A DNA stretch of 64,000 nucleotides from Erigeron canadensis (taxonomy: Eukaryota; Streptophyta; Magnoliopsida; Asterales; Asteraceae). The notes under the pieces are model-generated. The model searched no databases. It was not told the origin of the DNA and saw nothing but the letters and a program-made list of their open reading frames with translations. A program made the position numbers and the translations under genes. The DNA is taken from the NCBI RefSeq assembly GCF_010389155.1, contig NC_057764.1, positions 5,828,001 through 5,892,000 of the forward strand, in the 5' to 3' direction. This document shows positions 1-12,029 of the stretch, one piece after another (positions within the stretch are counted from its first letter, which is position 1; each line of letters starts with the position of its first letter).

Positions 1-690
1 TTGTCAAATTTAGCCACTCCTATATCATATCAACCCCTGCAATCCATTAACACAATTCAAAATTATACACATACATACATTTTCATTAAACAACCAAACG
101 TAAATATAAAAAACATGTAAACCATATAGACTTGTGTCTTCCTAGACTATTTTTGTTCAATATCAAATTAGAGAAAAACCAGTTCAAGTAATAGAACTCG
201 TCATGATTATGACTATTAAAAGTCATAAATATGATTGCAATTTTATTAGTATAAATATCATAAAAATCATACCATAAAGGCCAAAATTCATACAAAGATA
301 TAAAAATTCTAAGGAAGCAATGCACATATATGGTATTCTTCTTATCGTTCACAAATATAAAAACTATTCTATTCTAAAAATTACAGATAAGGAAAGATAA
401 CTAACTTGAAATCTAAGATTTAATTAAGCTACCCCATGTTACATTAGTGAGTGACAATTAATTCGTAATAAAACAAATGAAAATCACCACATAGAGCGTG
501 AAAGTATAGATATAACAAACACAAACATGATGCTGCTGCTATCGGGGACTTACAAAAAGCCAGCTGGGTGCAACATACCCTTACACCCACTTCAAACGAT
601 TGTGATAAAGTTGTTTCTCAGAGTCCTGCAATCAGCATGATAGTTAATTAAGCGCAACGATAAATAAACTAAGCTAATATCACAGGAACC
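1..690. other. AT-rich intergenic, no gene seen
   Basis: No open frame here has recognisable protein similarity, and I see no terminal repeats. The only long frame, on the minus strand, is low-complexity and rich in F, Y, I and N, as expected of AT-rich non-coding DNA. Confidence 0.5.
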
Positions 691-694
691 AAAC

Positions 695-945
695 CAAACC
701 AAACCCATAAAATCCATACTTTTTCATGTATCCCAACAACTTCACGGCTTTTCCGAATTGTTCAAGCTTGTAATACCCGCAACTCTTTGTATGAAAAGTC
801 ACATGGTCATATTGTACTGGTTCTTTTTTCACCTCAACCAAGACTTTGACGGCTTCTTCCAATCCACCACCCTATGTATACCCGCTCATTATTACGCTGT
901 AAGCAAACACATCAGGCTTGAGTCCCCTATCCTCCATCATCCTCG
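695..945 (-). pseudogene. Pentatricopeptide-repeat (PPR) gene fragment
   Basis: Read on the minus strand, this stretch gives PPR-like helical repeats. One part reads MMEDRGLKPDVFAYSVIMSG; after an in-frame TAG come LEEAVKVLVEVKKEPVQYDH and a third unit with YYKLEQFGKAVKLLGYMKK. The spacing is close to the ~35-residue PPR repeat. PPR proteins bind organellar RNA. There is no start codon, only about two repeats remain, and the frame holds a stop, so this is a dead fragment. It lies on the same strand as the aldehyde-oxidase pseudogene next to it, although the two families are unrelated, which suggests gene pieces brought together by transposition or repair. The PPR call is from sequence style alone. 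Confidence 0.6.
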
Positions 946-1529
946 TTACGTTTATAGCTCATACCATTCTTCCGATTAGAAAGGCCAGTAATAATCCTGG
1001 TAGAGTTGGCATTCCGGGCAAGTTAGACGGGTTGGGTAGCGGATCAAAACAGTCAAACATGAAGGTTTATTAAATAATAAGTGCTACAAATATGTAAAAA
1101 TTGTTTTAAGTCAATAACACTTTAGTTTTTTAAATAGATGGATTAAGGGGGTTTATGCATTATATACACTTTAGGGATCCGTTGGACCAGTTCACCCATT
1201 TGACCCACTTCTTTTAAGCAAACTTATTTATTTTTCTTATTGGCGTGTTATAGATAAACTGTATCTTTGATCCGATTTGTAAGTAAATAAGTTGAAATGT
1301 CCACCTTAACAGCTTGGTAGCAAGCCGTTGTTTTTTTCTGAACTTAGACGTTGACCACCATCTTCTTGAAGGCTAACTTCTGCAACCCAAATGATAAATT
1401 TAAGAAACCAATAACGTAGAACCTAGTAATCTGGTTATTATAGGTTTAGGAAGTGGAGGAAGCACACAATAAAGATTAAATGCCTGTGAAACCAAATATA
1501 ACTAAAGTGAAGAAGAATAACTTCACACA

Positions 1530-2290
1530 AACCTGTCCCAAATCAACAGCAGGATTCAAGATCCGTCCACGATCATATATTAAACCTGCTTCCAAGCATT
1601 TGGTTTCTCTCGTTGGAATATTTACCTCTACCTGTATTTCCCACATAATTAGCATCAAAGCGTAAAATTTATCATTAAAAGATGGCAGCACAAAAAATAC
1701 GGCATGAACGCTTAGATGGCATTTGACTCATAATCATATCTTAATAACATGCTTTAAAAATTACAAATAAGGAGTCGTGGAATATAAAAATTACCTCACT
1801 TACTGCATTAACCGTGATTAATGTATCTCATGGACGTATACTCAGGTACAATAAATGAGCTTGCTGATAAGTTAAGGGATTGGGAATGTAACTCAGCCCG
1901 TTTGTTAATTGTTTTAACCTTTCCTTTAAAGGCATCAGTCTTTCAACCAAAACGCTGCAGCAAAGTTAGACCGCCGCACAGCTTGCTTCATAAGTAGTGC
2001 TTCCAGAAGTAAACCCGCCTTCAAATCATACTCAGTGTGTCTGCTTGTATCACCCACCCATTTCCTAGAACCCATCGGCTCCATCACACTGAACCAAAAC
2101 ATAGAGAATATGCAGCCATTTGTTTAACCTTGGTCCATATCCCCTGACCCAATTGAATACCACCAACTTTTACTACGACTAAACCATCCTGTAAGATACT
2201 CACTTTGCCAGGCGTCGGTCCCAATGACACCTTATTCAAAACAGGTACCCAGAAAAACCCCCTTTTTTCGCCATCTACGCTCATTCAACT
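1530..2290 (-). pseudogene. Aldehyde oxidase (molybdo-flavoenzyme) pseudogene fragment
   Basis: Minus-strand pieces match the molybdopterin-binding C-terminal half of plant aldehyde oxidases (abscisic-aldehyde/indole-acetaldehyde oxidase family). At about 2230-2100 the reading is PTPGKVSILQDGLVVVKVGG, then an IQLGQGIWTKVKQMAAY block. At about 2080-1850, scattered over several frames, are remnants of VIQADTLS, VERLMPLKER and LSASSFIVPEYTSM. At about 1660-1535 a block ends in LIYDRGRILNPAVDLGQ, followed by a GT donor. A candidate intron (about 1795 to 1660) is still present, so this is a genomic rather than a processed copy. Stops and frameshifts between blocks rule out function. The upstream FAD and iron-sulphur domains are absent. 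Confidence 0.85.
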
Positions 2291-2757
2291 TGTTGACACT
2301 TTCAACTCTGTAGTCAAAATTTCAAGATTTTATCAACCTATCCCTCATAGATGGTGAAGTATACAATGGGATTGAGATTTCTATACAACTTAGGATTCAA
2401 AAAATCACTATATGAATGATAAAATATTTATCTTGGCCCTACGCATATGTAGCATTCAATTGATTGAAAAAATAATTACCAGGGTCATAGTTTAGATGTA
2501 TGCCAAACCATCAGGAGTGAACCATGGCTGCATTTGGAACAAAAGATATCAATGTATCAACTACATATATTAGCAAATGAAAAAATATTTATTAATCCAA
2601 ACTATATCAGCAGTCCGATCAATCTAAAAACAATCAATTCCCATTAGTAAAGAAAAATGTTTACATGGAACTTTGTAACATCATTTTTACCTTTAGTAAC
2701 TTGATCTTATGTTTTGTACCAAATCATTGCAGCACCCTGAATACATTAAAACTGTAA

Positions 2758-2995
2758 AATATTGCGAATGAACAAGATATTGAGGAATTGTCCATACGTA
2801 AAATCATAATTATTGATACGGGCCTTTTCCACATAAAAGGGGAATCTTTTGTTACAATAGAAGCAGAAGTGATGTGGATTATTCAAGAATCGAAGTTTAT
2901 TTGCTTTATAAAAAGAAGATCTCAATGAACTTCTATGAAATGATTTCGCGGGATTCAGCCAATTGTATTGATCGTGGAATATATCAAAGAGATTT
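2758..2995 (-). pseudogene. ycf2: Nuclear insertion of plastid ycf2 (NUPT)
   Basis: The minus-strand frame reads [20 protein letters not shown], then a continuation containing [20 protein letters not shown] and [19 protein letters not shown]. This is the very conserved central/N-terminal part of the plastid Ycf2 protein. Similarity stops abruptly after ILFIRN, where the frame runs into unrelated AT-rich sequence. The piece is only about 240 bp, while ycf2 is normally near 6.8 kb, and it is surrounded by nuclear repeats. It is therefore a plastid-to-nucleus transfer fragment. The nearly unbroken reading frame suggests that the transfer is fairly recent. Confidence 0.85.
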
Positions 2996-3029
2996 TCTAT
3001 AAGATAATCACTTGTTGCTATTATCAATC

Positions 3030-5530
3030 ACAAAAACAATGTATATAGATACTATTAGAAGTAATGTCTTAGCACCTGTAATCTGCGGTTCTATTGCTCT
3101 CCCTAAGTGATTCCCCTTATGACCACCTGTAAATATGGGGAACATAATTTTTAATTCAATATCGCCTTAAAAACAAATTAATTTCAACAAATATAATTGC
3201 CTGACAAAAACATTCCCCTTTCCACCTGTAATTAAGGGGAAATAATTTTTAACTCAATATCACCTTGAAATCAAACTGATTTCAACAAATATGACAGTTT
3301 GACAAAAACAACATACAAAATTCTTTTAAAGCACATAATATGATAACGAAAAATAGTTTTTTTAGGTACTAAGAAAATTGGTTCACGATAAATGAGTTGC
3401 ATTATGTAATATATCTACCATGTACGTCTACACATCATATTTTCATACAAAACTCTACTTTTTTTTATATAAAACATTATATGCCAATAATCTCAATGGT
3501 TTATACATATGCTATATATCAATCTCAACCGGCATCAAAGGTTTCAATAAAATTGCAACCTAGTAGGCCAGAGCATGTATTTACGATGGATGAAAGGTTG
3601 CACCTTTAATCATGAAAGACTGCAACTCTGAATTTACGGTTATTAAACTATTTGAATGAAGAGACGCATGCCTTCAAACGTGTAAATTGTTTCCAAGTTT
3701 TGTTTACCGGAATAAATTGTTATGTAAGTTGGGGTAGTGAACAACTCGTTTGAAGGTGCCTAGTCACTTCGGAGCAGGAACCCAGCTAAGGGACGATGCC
3801 CCCTAGACCCCGGCAATGGGAGCTGCCCTGTGAGGGTGTCCTGCATGAACCCGCAAGTGGGCATCGACCCCTGCCATAGTAACAGATCGAGTTAGTGTGC
3901 TTGATCTTAACCCAAAACCTTTCATCTCAAGCAAATCAAACTATCCCAAAATCTTTAGTCTCAAGAAAATCACTACACAATTATGAAACATCTTTTCAAA
4001 CTTATCACATCTCATATGCGTATGAAAGCTATAAGGGGCAACTTGGGAACTCATGTGAGTTAGATAATGGATTAAAATAGGTTCAGGCTAAAACAACCAC
4101 TTTTAATATCAATCAAAATGAGTGAGGTTGGGTTGACCGTTAATTTTATGCTCATCTTAAATTTATTTCTAATAAAGAATCAATTTGTTAATTATCTGCA
4201 AATTACAGTTACATGATAATTTTTTCGGGTCGACTTGCAACCCCTCTGACCAATCAGCCCTTTCTTAGCTTACCAATTTCCTTTACTCGACTCATTTCAT
4301 TTTATATAAAAGCAGAATCCAGATCGACTTGCAACCCCCCTGATCAACGGTTTTTGCAGTTGCATATCTAAGTTTATCTATTCGTTATGGGTGGCTTAAA
4401 CATTCAAACCTGTGTAACCTGCCTACTTTGTGACCTCTACTAAAGCAAGATATGCTTTTCAAACACTTTAAACCCAGAATTACCACTATATAGCATCATA
4501 TATGGACCACGACATAAGTTAAGGATATAAGACTCACCATCCTTATGTGATAGCATTTGCTGTACTTGCTAAGAATCCCTCGGTTCCAACCTTTTGTGTA
4601 ATTTTCTGCACAAAAAAACACGATAACAAATGAAGAAATGATTAGGAGGTCTTATGCGCCCAAAGTAAACTTGGGAGATTTTCGACCAGGTTGATCCACT
4701 TCTTTGAGCGGTTTCAACTTTCAAAATGTACTAAAATATGACATGTTTCAACCCAAACCCGTCTTCACCCTTTACCAGCCAGTAAACATAAGAGTGAGCC
4801 ATAATTACTCACGACCAGTAAAAAAATCAATTGCCTTCACTTGTGACATCTTTAAACCGACCATTAAATACTCAATTTCAAACCGCACATCTGAAAATCA
4901 GTCCTAGATCAGTCTCACCATTCACATAAGCCTCTATTTTCCTGCCATTTTCATAAATTAAAAAAAAAACCATAAAAAACTGAATTTAGGCTCAACTTTC
5001 CCCGCATAGCCTGGACATGGATCTCTTAGTTTTACCCCTTTTGTATATGTTCAAAATATTGGCATAAGAGCTTCCAAGTTAAAGCATGCATAAAAAAGAT
5101 AAAAGAATGAATGTTGTAAAGTATACCATTCAGCAATAGGGATATCTAATCACTAAACATAAATTCAAGAGTAAAGTGCAAAAGTTGTTCCCGTGATAAA
5201 CTGATAATGCAAAAGTCTCAATTTCTGTATTTACTACTTTTTTATAAATATAAAAACAACGAAAACCAGCAACCATTTACCAGAAACATATGTTAATCAG
5301 GAAAGGAAAGAGAAAGGGAGATACCAAATGTAACGCATTTCGTGTGGAAAGCGTTGTCTAAATATTGCAATTTCTATGACCATTGGATGATGACTGTGAC
5401 TAAGTAGATTTTCTGTTTCGCACATAACTAGTGGATATACATAGTTTGTTTGCATGGATGCATCAATCCTGCCATTAAGTTACTATTGAGCTTTCAACTC
5501 TTAAGTGCTGAATTATCATTTTCAATTCAT
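3030..5530. other. Intergenic, repeat relics only
   Basis: I see no supported gene. A GC-rich block at about 3765-3885 (rich in CCCC and GGG, with no long frame) stands out from its AT-rich surroundings and is probably a piece of a repeat. At about 4230-4345 the string tcgacttgcaacccc occurs twice about 90 bp apart, followed by similar words. Nothing else has recognisable coding content. Confidence 0.4.
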
Positions 5531-5539
5531 TATCTACAA

Positions 5540-5735
5540 GATTTGAATCCTACTTGGTTGGTGGTTGTGTGAGAGATTTTTTTCTAAATAAAACACCAAA
5601 AGACTTTGATGTTATCACGACAGCCGATCTTAATCAGTTTCATCGTTGTATAATCGTTAGATGTAGATTTCCTATATGTAGGGTGCATATTAAGGGATTA
5701 GTTATTGAGGTAGGTCGTTTTTCTCCTATCAATTT
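5540..5735 (+). pseudogene. Poly(A) polymerase / CCA-transferase family fragment
   Basis: One exon-like stretch reads YLVGGCVRDFFLNKTPKDFD, then VITTADLNQFHRCIIVRCRF and PICRVHIKGLVIEV. This is the head of the class II polynucleotide adenylyltransferase / tRNA nucleotidyltransferase domain: the GG motif, then the DFD catalytic carboxylates (here in KDFDV). Similarity ends at a GAG-gtaggt site that looks like an exon border. A possible following piece begins after a CAG at about 5965 but quickly hits a stop. No further exons of the roughly 500-residue family are present. It lies about 700 bp inside the CACTA terminus at 6437, so it may be captured cargo. Confidence 0.75.
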
Positions 5736-6234
5736 TTTGAAAGATGTTGTCTGATCAGTTTCTCATCTTAGTTACTAAACATTTTTTGTGATCTATACCA
5801 GGTTTCCTGTTTCAAAACTTTGGCCAAACATTTTTGATCATATATTGAAATGTTTTTAAACTCAGAAAAACGGTTACACAATAACCATTCCGGCTAGCCT
5901 TTTGTCTTTTTTTTTTTTCTCAATATATATATTTGTCTTCTTTTTAATGTATTGTATTTGTCAGATCGGAGAAGGTAAAAAAGAATACACGACCGATGAT
6001 TTGGATGAAATTCGTGAAGAATAGGTAAATTATGTGGCAAACTTCATTTACCAGCGGTTAGAAAACTTTTATGGTTAATGTTAGAATATAAAATAACTTG
6101 TATATGTATGAAACGCATTGTTTTAATATATATGAAATGCGCTTTTAAGTTGTTTGTGTATTTATTTGTATTATTTAATTTGTGGATATTAATAGTTTTA
6201 TAAAAAAAAAAAATTGTTTTTAAATTTGAACCAT

Positions 6235-6437
6235 GACACGCAAAAAAGGCATCATAAAATAGTGTCATAAAAGTATGTCGTAAAAGAGTGTCATAAAAAC
6301 GTGTTATAAATTCATGACGCGCTAAATGCGTGTCATAAAGCTTTATGACGGGTCGATTTATGACACTAAAAAGCGTGTCATTTGACCCCTCTTATGACAC
6401 CAAATCGGTGTCATTAAATGTGTTTTTTCTAGTAGTG
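6235..6437. mobile_element. CACTA (En/Spm-like) transposon terminus with subterminal repeats
   Basis: The segment ends in ttctagtagtg. Read inward from the end this is CACTACTAGAAAAAACACA, the classic CACTA terminus. Inside it are about ten copies of a short motif around TGTCATAA/TTATGACAC in both orientations, the usual subterminal transposase-binding array. The other terminus was not found, so the element either extends left beyond the window or is truncated. If it does extend left, the gene fragments at 0.7-5.7 kb would lie inside it. Confidence 0.8.
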
Positions 6438-7084
6438 GCAGGAACCGGAAACATAAATATACATATATATATATATATATGTGGAAGGATACTATAGCGA
6501 AACACTAGCTAAAAAATTAACCTTAACATATAGTGGTACACCGCTGGCCTAGAATTGTTCGAGATTCTCCCCATGGCGCTTGCTAAAGGAAGGAAGACCA
6601 CAATGTCAAAATAGTACAGAGAAGGTTAACAATGATGCACTTATTGTTAACATCTCACGGAAAGATGTATATATACAAACATGTACATGGTGATTTCACA
6701 AAGTATTATGGCACCCATATAAGGAGGCAATATGTTCACCGACAAGTCAATGAGACCGAATATGGGGGGCTGCTCACAAGAGAATGTGATGTTCATCCCG
6801 ACATGCATAATATTTATCTCCACCATCGGGCCTAATAAACATAAGCTAGGAGGTCTCTTTTTATAAGCGATGGTGGTGACAAATATTCATCTCGTGCCAC
6901 CGTTGTGCCACCAATTGCAAATATCGTGAAGCCTAATCTTGTGACTCAGGCACACTATATGGTCAGAAGTTCCTATGATCCGGCTAAAGAAAATCACTCG
7001 GGTGAAGAATATCCGAGCCAAAGCAAAAATATGACAAATTCACCGGTACCTCCCATACCTCCTGATTTGACACCAACGTATATA

Positions 7085-7094
7085 TATACTTCGC
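7085..7094. repeat. Left 10-bp target-site duplication
   Basis: The string tatacttcgc occurs here and again at 7954-7963, directly abutting the two ends of the inverted-repeat element. A 9-10 bp duplication is typical of Mutator-like insertions. Confidence 0.8.
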
Positions 7095-7953
7095 GAAATT
7101 TTTTTTGAAACGGGCATTTTTCAAGGGTGTTTTGTCAAACAAGTTTTCGAAAAAAAAAATTACAAAACCAGTGAATCCGGTTTTTAAAATACCGGATTCA
7201 CTTTTTTCCCTCGAATCCGGTATTTGAAATACCGGATTTAAAAAAGCAACTTTGATCCGGTATTTCAAATACCGGATTCAGACTTGATGTGACATGTGCA
7301 TGTTGATGTGACAAGTAACAGTGAAGGTACATTTTTCTTTTGAATCCGGGTTTTCCATAACCGGTTTCAAGTTTTATATATACATATATAAATAAATATA
7401 CTTTATATTTTATTAGCTAATGTGACAACACTTTGCTGGTTATTTGTCTTACACACTTACACATGACTGCATAGTTAATACTGTACTTGCTATCATCCAT
7501 TTGGAAAGAGAGGGTATTGTATATGGTCATGAAAATCATTAAAAGTATGAAAGTCATTGTTTTGAAACCCATCAAACTAATCAACTGCACACACCAAGTC
7601 CAAGGCACCATTCAGATATCTAATAAAACTAATTGAAAATACATACAGTAAAATGATGATACTTAACCCACCTCAATACTCGATCTTTCTATTTGATACT
7701 CTCTCGCACATCAACTAATATAAAACTTGAAACCGGTTATGGAAAACCCGGTTTCAAAAAAAAATTGTACCTTCACTGTTACTTGTCGCATCAACCTGCA
7801 CATGTCACATCAAGTCTGAATCCGGTATTTGAAATACTGGATTCAAAGTTGCTTTTTTGAATCCGGTATTTCAATTACCGGATTCGAGAGAAAAAAGTAA
7901 ATCCGGTATTTGACAAAACACCCTTGAAATATGCCCATTTCAAAAAAAATTTC
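7095..7953. mobile_element. Long-TIR non-autonomous element, Mutator-like
   Basis: The ends are gaaattttttttgaaa at the left and its inverted match tttcaaaaaaaatttc at the right, flanked by the perfect 10-bp duplication tatacttcgc. The inverted repeats run about 230-280 bp on each side: 7095 to about 7375, and about 7725 to 7953. Within each arm are several copies of a motif ATCCGGTATTTnAAATACCGGAT, so small palindromes are nested inside the large one. The 350-bp centre (about 7380-7720) has no coding sequence that I recognise. The length of the target duplication and the long arms point to a MULE or foldback MITE. It inserted into the LTR-retroelement relic. Confidence 0.85.
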
Positions 7954-7963
7954 TATACTTCGC
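7954..7963. repeat. Right 10-bp target-site duplication
   Basis: This is the exact copy of 7085-7094 (tatacttcgc), immediately after the right end of the element. Confidence 0.8.
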
Positions 7964-8906
7964 CCTCAAGCCATGAATAATCTGGAGCTCCACGAGCAAT
8001 AAAAGATATGCAAAGTCGAAGACGGTTCGAATTTGGACATCGCGAATTAACAGAATAAAGTGCATATCACCATACAGTTCGCATGATGCTAACGTGCATG
8101 AATGGAACATAATGGATCCGTTCACTAGCGTTGTACCTATTAATGGTTCAAGATTGCCACAAATCCCGCACTACATATGACAATTGCAAAGATGACAGGA
8201 AAACAAAAAACAAAAAAAAAAAAGAAGAAGAAGAGAAGAAGCATGACGACTCGCGAAAAGGAAAAGCCAAAACCTTCTTTTGCCATCATTAAACGAGGAA
8301 AGGCACAGCTGGACTGAGGCCAGTGGTCATGACTATTCACCAAAAATGGACTAGCAAGCGAATAAGTCATTCTTAGACAAACCGCGATACACCCGAAGCC
8401 CGTCATCGATCAGCTAGCCGTGTTCAAGTCAGCCATGCATACCTCTTCGATATTAAGAATCGACTTTGAAAATTCCTCTTTTAAAACTCGCATGACGATT
8501 GACGTACACGGTTCCATGAGATTCTACATAATATAAACACATGCATGAGAATTTTACACAATATGAATTTGTAGATATATTGCATGGGAATCTCAGGAGT
8601 AGAAACATGCATGGTAACAAAAAAAAAAAAAAAGGGTTCTAGCAATGGATATGATAGTGGAAAGTAATTTAAGAACATACTTTATTGTCTCCTCATGAAT
8701 TGATGTTGCTACCTTTGAGGTTCATAAACAAAAATATATATGATGAACTTCGGCAACCAATGAGGAAGTCACTATCAGATGAGCACCTTGTTAAGCGATC
8801 AACATCTTAATTTACTTCTTAATAAGCTAGGAGCTATGGCTCACCTCCAGTAATACAAATCACGAGACAATGGAGCAGATATCTAAAGGGATTAGTTTCC
8901 TCAAAT

Positions 8907-9158
8907 GTAAAAAACTTTGAACGAATATCTATATTATGAAATAACTAAAGTTGTGTGTATTGCATGTAAACAACTTTGAAATAATGTTTATTGTATGTAA
9001 GAATTTCGTTTCAACCAATTAAAATCTGACAAGTGGCACCTGTATATGGTTGCCACGTATGTTTTCTTACATATATACAATAAACATTTTTTCAAGTTGC
9101 TTACATACAATACACATAACTTTAGTTTTTTTCCTACGATAGACATTCGGTCAAAGAT
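8907..9158. mobile_element. MITE, family A copy 1 (inverted repeats ~110 bp)
   Basis: The left arm contains ataactaaagttgtgtgtat and the right arm its inverse atacacataactttag. The loop contains a CCAATTAAAATCTGACAAGT block followed by GGCAC. The same arms and loop occur at 38996-39255, and a more diverged relative at 31415-31696. No protein is encoded. It is nested in the LTR-retroelement relic. The precise ends and target duplication are not clear in this copy. Confidence 0.75.
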
Positions 9159-12029
9159 AATTATATTCCATGAAACTAATCTCATATCTAAAAATATGAA
9201 AAGCAATGGCGAGTCCCGAAGCTACTAAAGATCCACTACAACATGAAAAACTCATACCTCGCCATAAGTATTGTGACAAGACCAAAGATGATCGCGACAT
9301 CAAGAGCAGATAATATTACCAAGCTCCAATATCATGAGATAGCTCCACAAGTAACGAAGGTCATAACTTTCGATGCTCTCGAAGAAAAATTACATAGTTG
9401 GTGCAACACTCACACAATAGCATGGCACACTGAAAGGGAATCATTTCCATAAATGGACACACAATGGCCCTATTCGATGATAAGGAAGTACCGATCAAAT
9501 ATTATGGGATGAAGAAAATAAGCTGCTACAACAAGGGTATACTCACAAGGTACAAGCCTCCACATGAAGATCATATACATTATACTTGTGTTCACCCAGG
9601 TGGAAACATCACAAATATATCCCATAAGCTAATGCAACATCGGGATATATTCACCCCATCGCAAACGTGCGAATAGGGAATTATTAAAACTCGCATTGGG
9701 CTTTTAAAGCCCTAGAGTCCATCGGTGGAGAATTTGCTCCTGATGGCATCGCTAGATAGTTAAATAATATTATCGCGATGATTAAAATAAAAGATCGTTG
9801 GAAGCATATATTAATGCCCGAGCTTGCCAGAAAATAACGAAAAAAAGGAGAATATGTGACTTTTTGGCTATGACGGAAATGGAAGAATAACTATTCTTCC
9901 AAGACTACATCTCACCTCTAGCTGAAACATATTATATCAACAAGAAAGATGTCATCTTCAAATACACGGACCGAAGCCAATATGTGTGCAAAGACGGTTG
10001 ACGACCATATCACACTTACTCTCCAATATTCTGGCATAGCTCTATACATAAGCGGAGGCTATATTATAATTTCCGAAGCTCCAAAAAAACCCATCAAGCA
10101 ATTGGCGCAACAATTGCAATACACGCTAAAGGAGGAGCATTCAATCAGCTGATAGCCACAACAACCGCAACCAACGATCACATCAAAAGACGACGGAGCT
10201 GAAACCTTCTGACAACAAAGCTGCTTGAAAGGTACACATCTCTGTCACTACTATAAGACCTTACGTAGGCATGTAGCAAGCGAAGTTGGGTCGCTACCCT
10301 TCGCAAAAATAATTATAAGTACGTAGAAGTAATTAATATAATAATAAGTTGGAGTAAGGGGACGCCCAAGAAATCCAACGATACTGGGATAAAAATTACG
10401 CACAAAGATAAAGCCCCAGCATTAAAACACGGATCAAGCCTCGGCCAAAGGCAAAGAACGTGTAAATTTCGGCCTTGAGGTAGAGTCTTGCAAAAGCAAA
10501 AGCCATTAGATGCCTAATCAACATCTTGGAAATGGCGTTGACAAACCAATAAAGGTCGCATCCCTCAAAGACAGCTACAAATCGGAGCCACCAAATAAGA
10601 CACAACTCAAGATACGGATCTCCAGAGATACAGATAAGGGAGATGTATATCCCACAACAGAATCCGATTTGAAGTAACCGATTATTACGAATGAGCGTCT
10701 CTTATATCTTAGCCGGTCCAAATTGACAGCTCTTAGAAACTTTGTAAAAAGCTTTTAAGAAAAATTCGTAATGGTTATATGCGAAGCTGTCGAAGTGTGA
10801 AAAGCAAAAGATAGAGGGCCATCTCAATAGAAATACAAGACCATGCTGAATCTTTCTAGCACGACATATATTATGAAGCAGCCGTAGAAAGAATAAGAGC
10901 ATGTCAGGCTGAATGACAAGCATCAAAGACTTCAACGGATGAAGATGATTTTAGCCCTTACACATCAACATATTGAAGAATCTGAAGGGCCCAAGTCTGT
11001 CTTCACACCAACAACACAAGGCCTTTCAAGCACTAAAAGACTCCCGGAACAACCTATGATGGTCAGGTTACACAGTCTACACATGGCGAAATATGCACAA
11101 GCAGTTTTATTGTGCAAAGCTAAACGAAAGAATGAACTTAAAACATATTTCAGACAACAATTCAACATTGATTAAACACATTTTATGCGAAGGAGAACGC
11201 AGTTATAAGAAGATCATCAAGAGCAATACTATCTTCAACAACAAGAGCCCGGATCAACCATGCCTTAACATCTATCCTAAATACCGTCACACAAGCCATA
11301 TATATCCGCAACATTCGTAAATAAGTACGAATCGACTATCCATCCACTATATTGAAAACCTTTTTCACCAACCCACCATCAGAAACTTCCCAAAGAAAGA
11401 GTGACACAATTAAGTAAACATTGAGTTTACACACAAAACTTCTTCATCACCTACAGACATGGCATACGCACACACTTGGGCTACTTAAAGAAACATCCTA
11501 TGTGATCTCTGCGAGTTACTAGGCTTAGACCCACTATCAGGGATATAAGTAATGGAACAAGCTATATAGTACACGAGGGATACATAGATTTTGAAGTGAC
11601 CTAGGAAGCTCCGGGAGAAGTAAGGTAAAAGGAATCTCAGAGTACCACGAGTACCTACGAAGAAAGCCAACGATGACAAACATCAAACCTGATGGACCTG
11701 AAAGTCTCATCTATGGATCATCATGCCAACAGAAGTTTCCAGTAATCCAACAATAACATCGAGGTAATTCCCCTAATTATGACAGTGGAAAAAGCCGGAA
11801 AATCGAATGTCATAATAGCCAAAGGACAAAGACGGAACGGATAATACCAGATGGAGGACATCAATCATGGAGAGCTTACTCGGATATGCAGCCGGTTCAT
11901 TTTTTAGAGTCTAACACGACAGCCTCTTGCCAGTCTCTCCTATTAGACTGGGGGCTTGATGATATACCCCTCCGAAGCTCTACCTCCGTATATAGATCTA
12001 CTATTACAAAGGCTGCTTAAGGATGCTTT

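Larger units (their letters stand above)
6438..11956 (+). mobile_element. Degenerate LTR retrotransposon interior, probably Ty3/Gypsy
   Basis: This 5.5-kb stretch has no intact frame longer than about 80 codons, but it has a uniform, less AT-rich composition and leads directly into a polypurine tract and LTR-like sequence at 11,950. At about 11,010-11,060, split over two frames, remnants like AFQALKDS and RLPEQPMMV resemble the RT/RNase H linker of Gypsy pol (usually F-Q-x-L-K ... L-P). Two later insertions interrupt it: the 7095-7953 inverted-repeat element, whose flanks rejoin cleanly, and a MITE at about 8907-9158. Gag, protease and integrase could not be identified by eye. No 5' LTR was found. 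Confidence 0.45.

Noticed and set aside
2084..2284. A stand-alone 66-aa gene
   Set aside because: The frame is clearly one broken exon of the aldehyde-oxidase pseudogene.
3765..3885. GC-rich block considered as a tRNA, rRNA or organellar insertion
   Set aside because: No cloverleaf, rRNA core motif or organellar coding frame could be recognised.
10247..10290. CACTACTATAAGACC, a possible second CACTA terminus
   Set aside because: It lacks the usual CACTACTAGAAAA continuation and I found no subterminal repeat array or inverse partner nearby.
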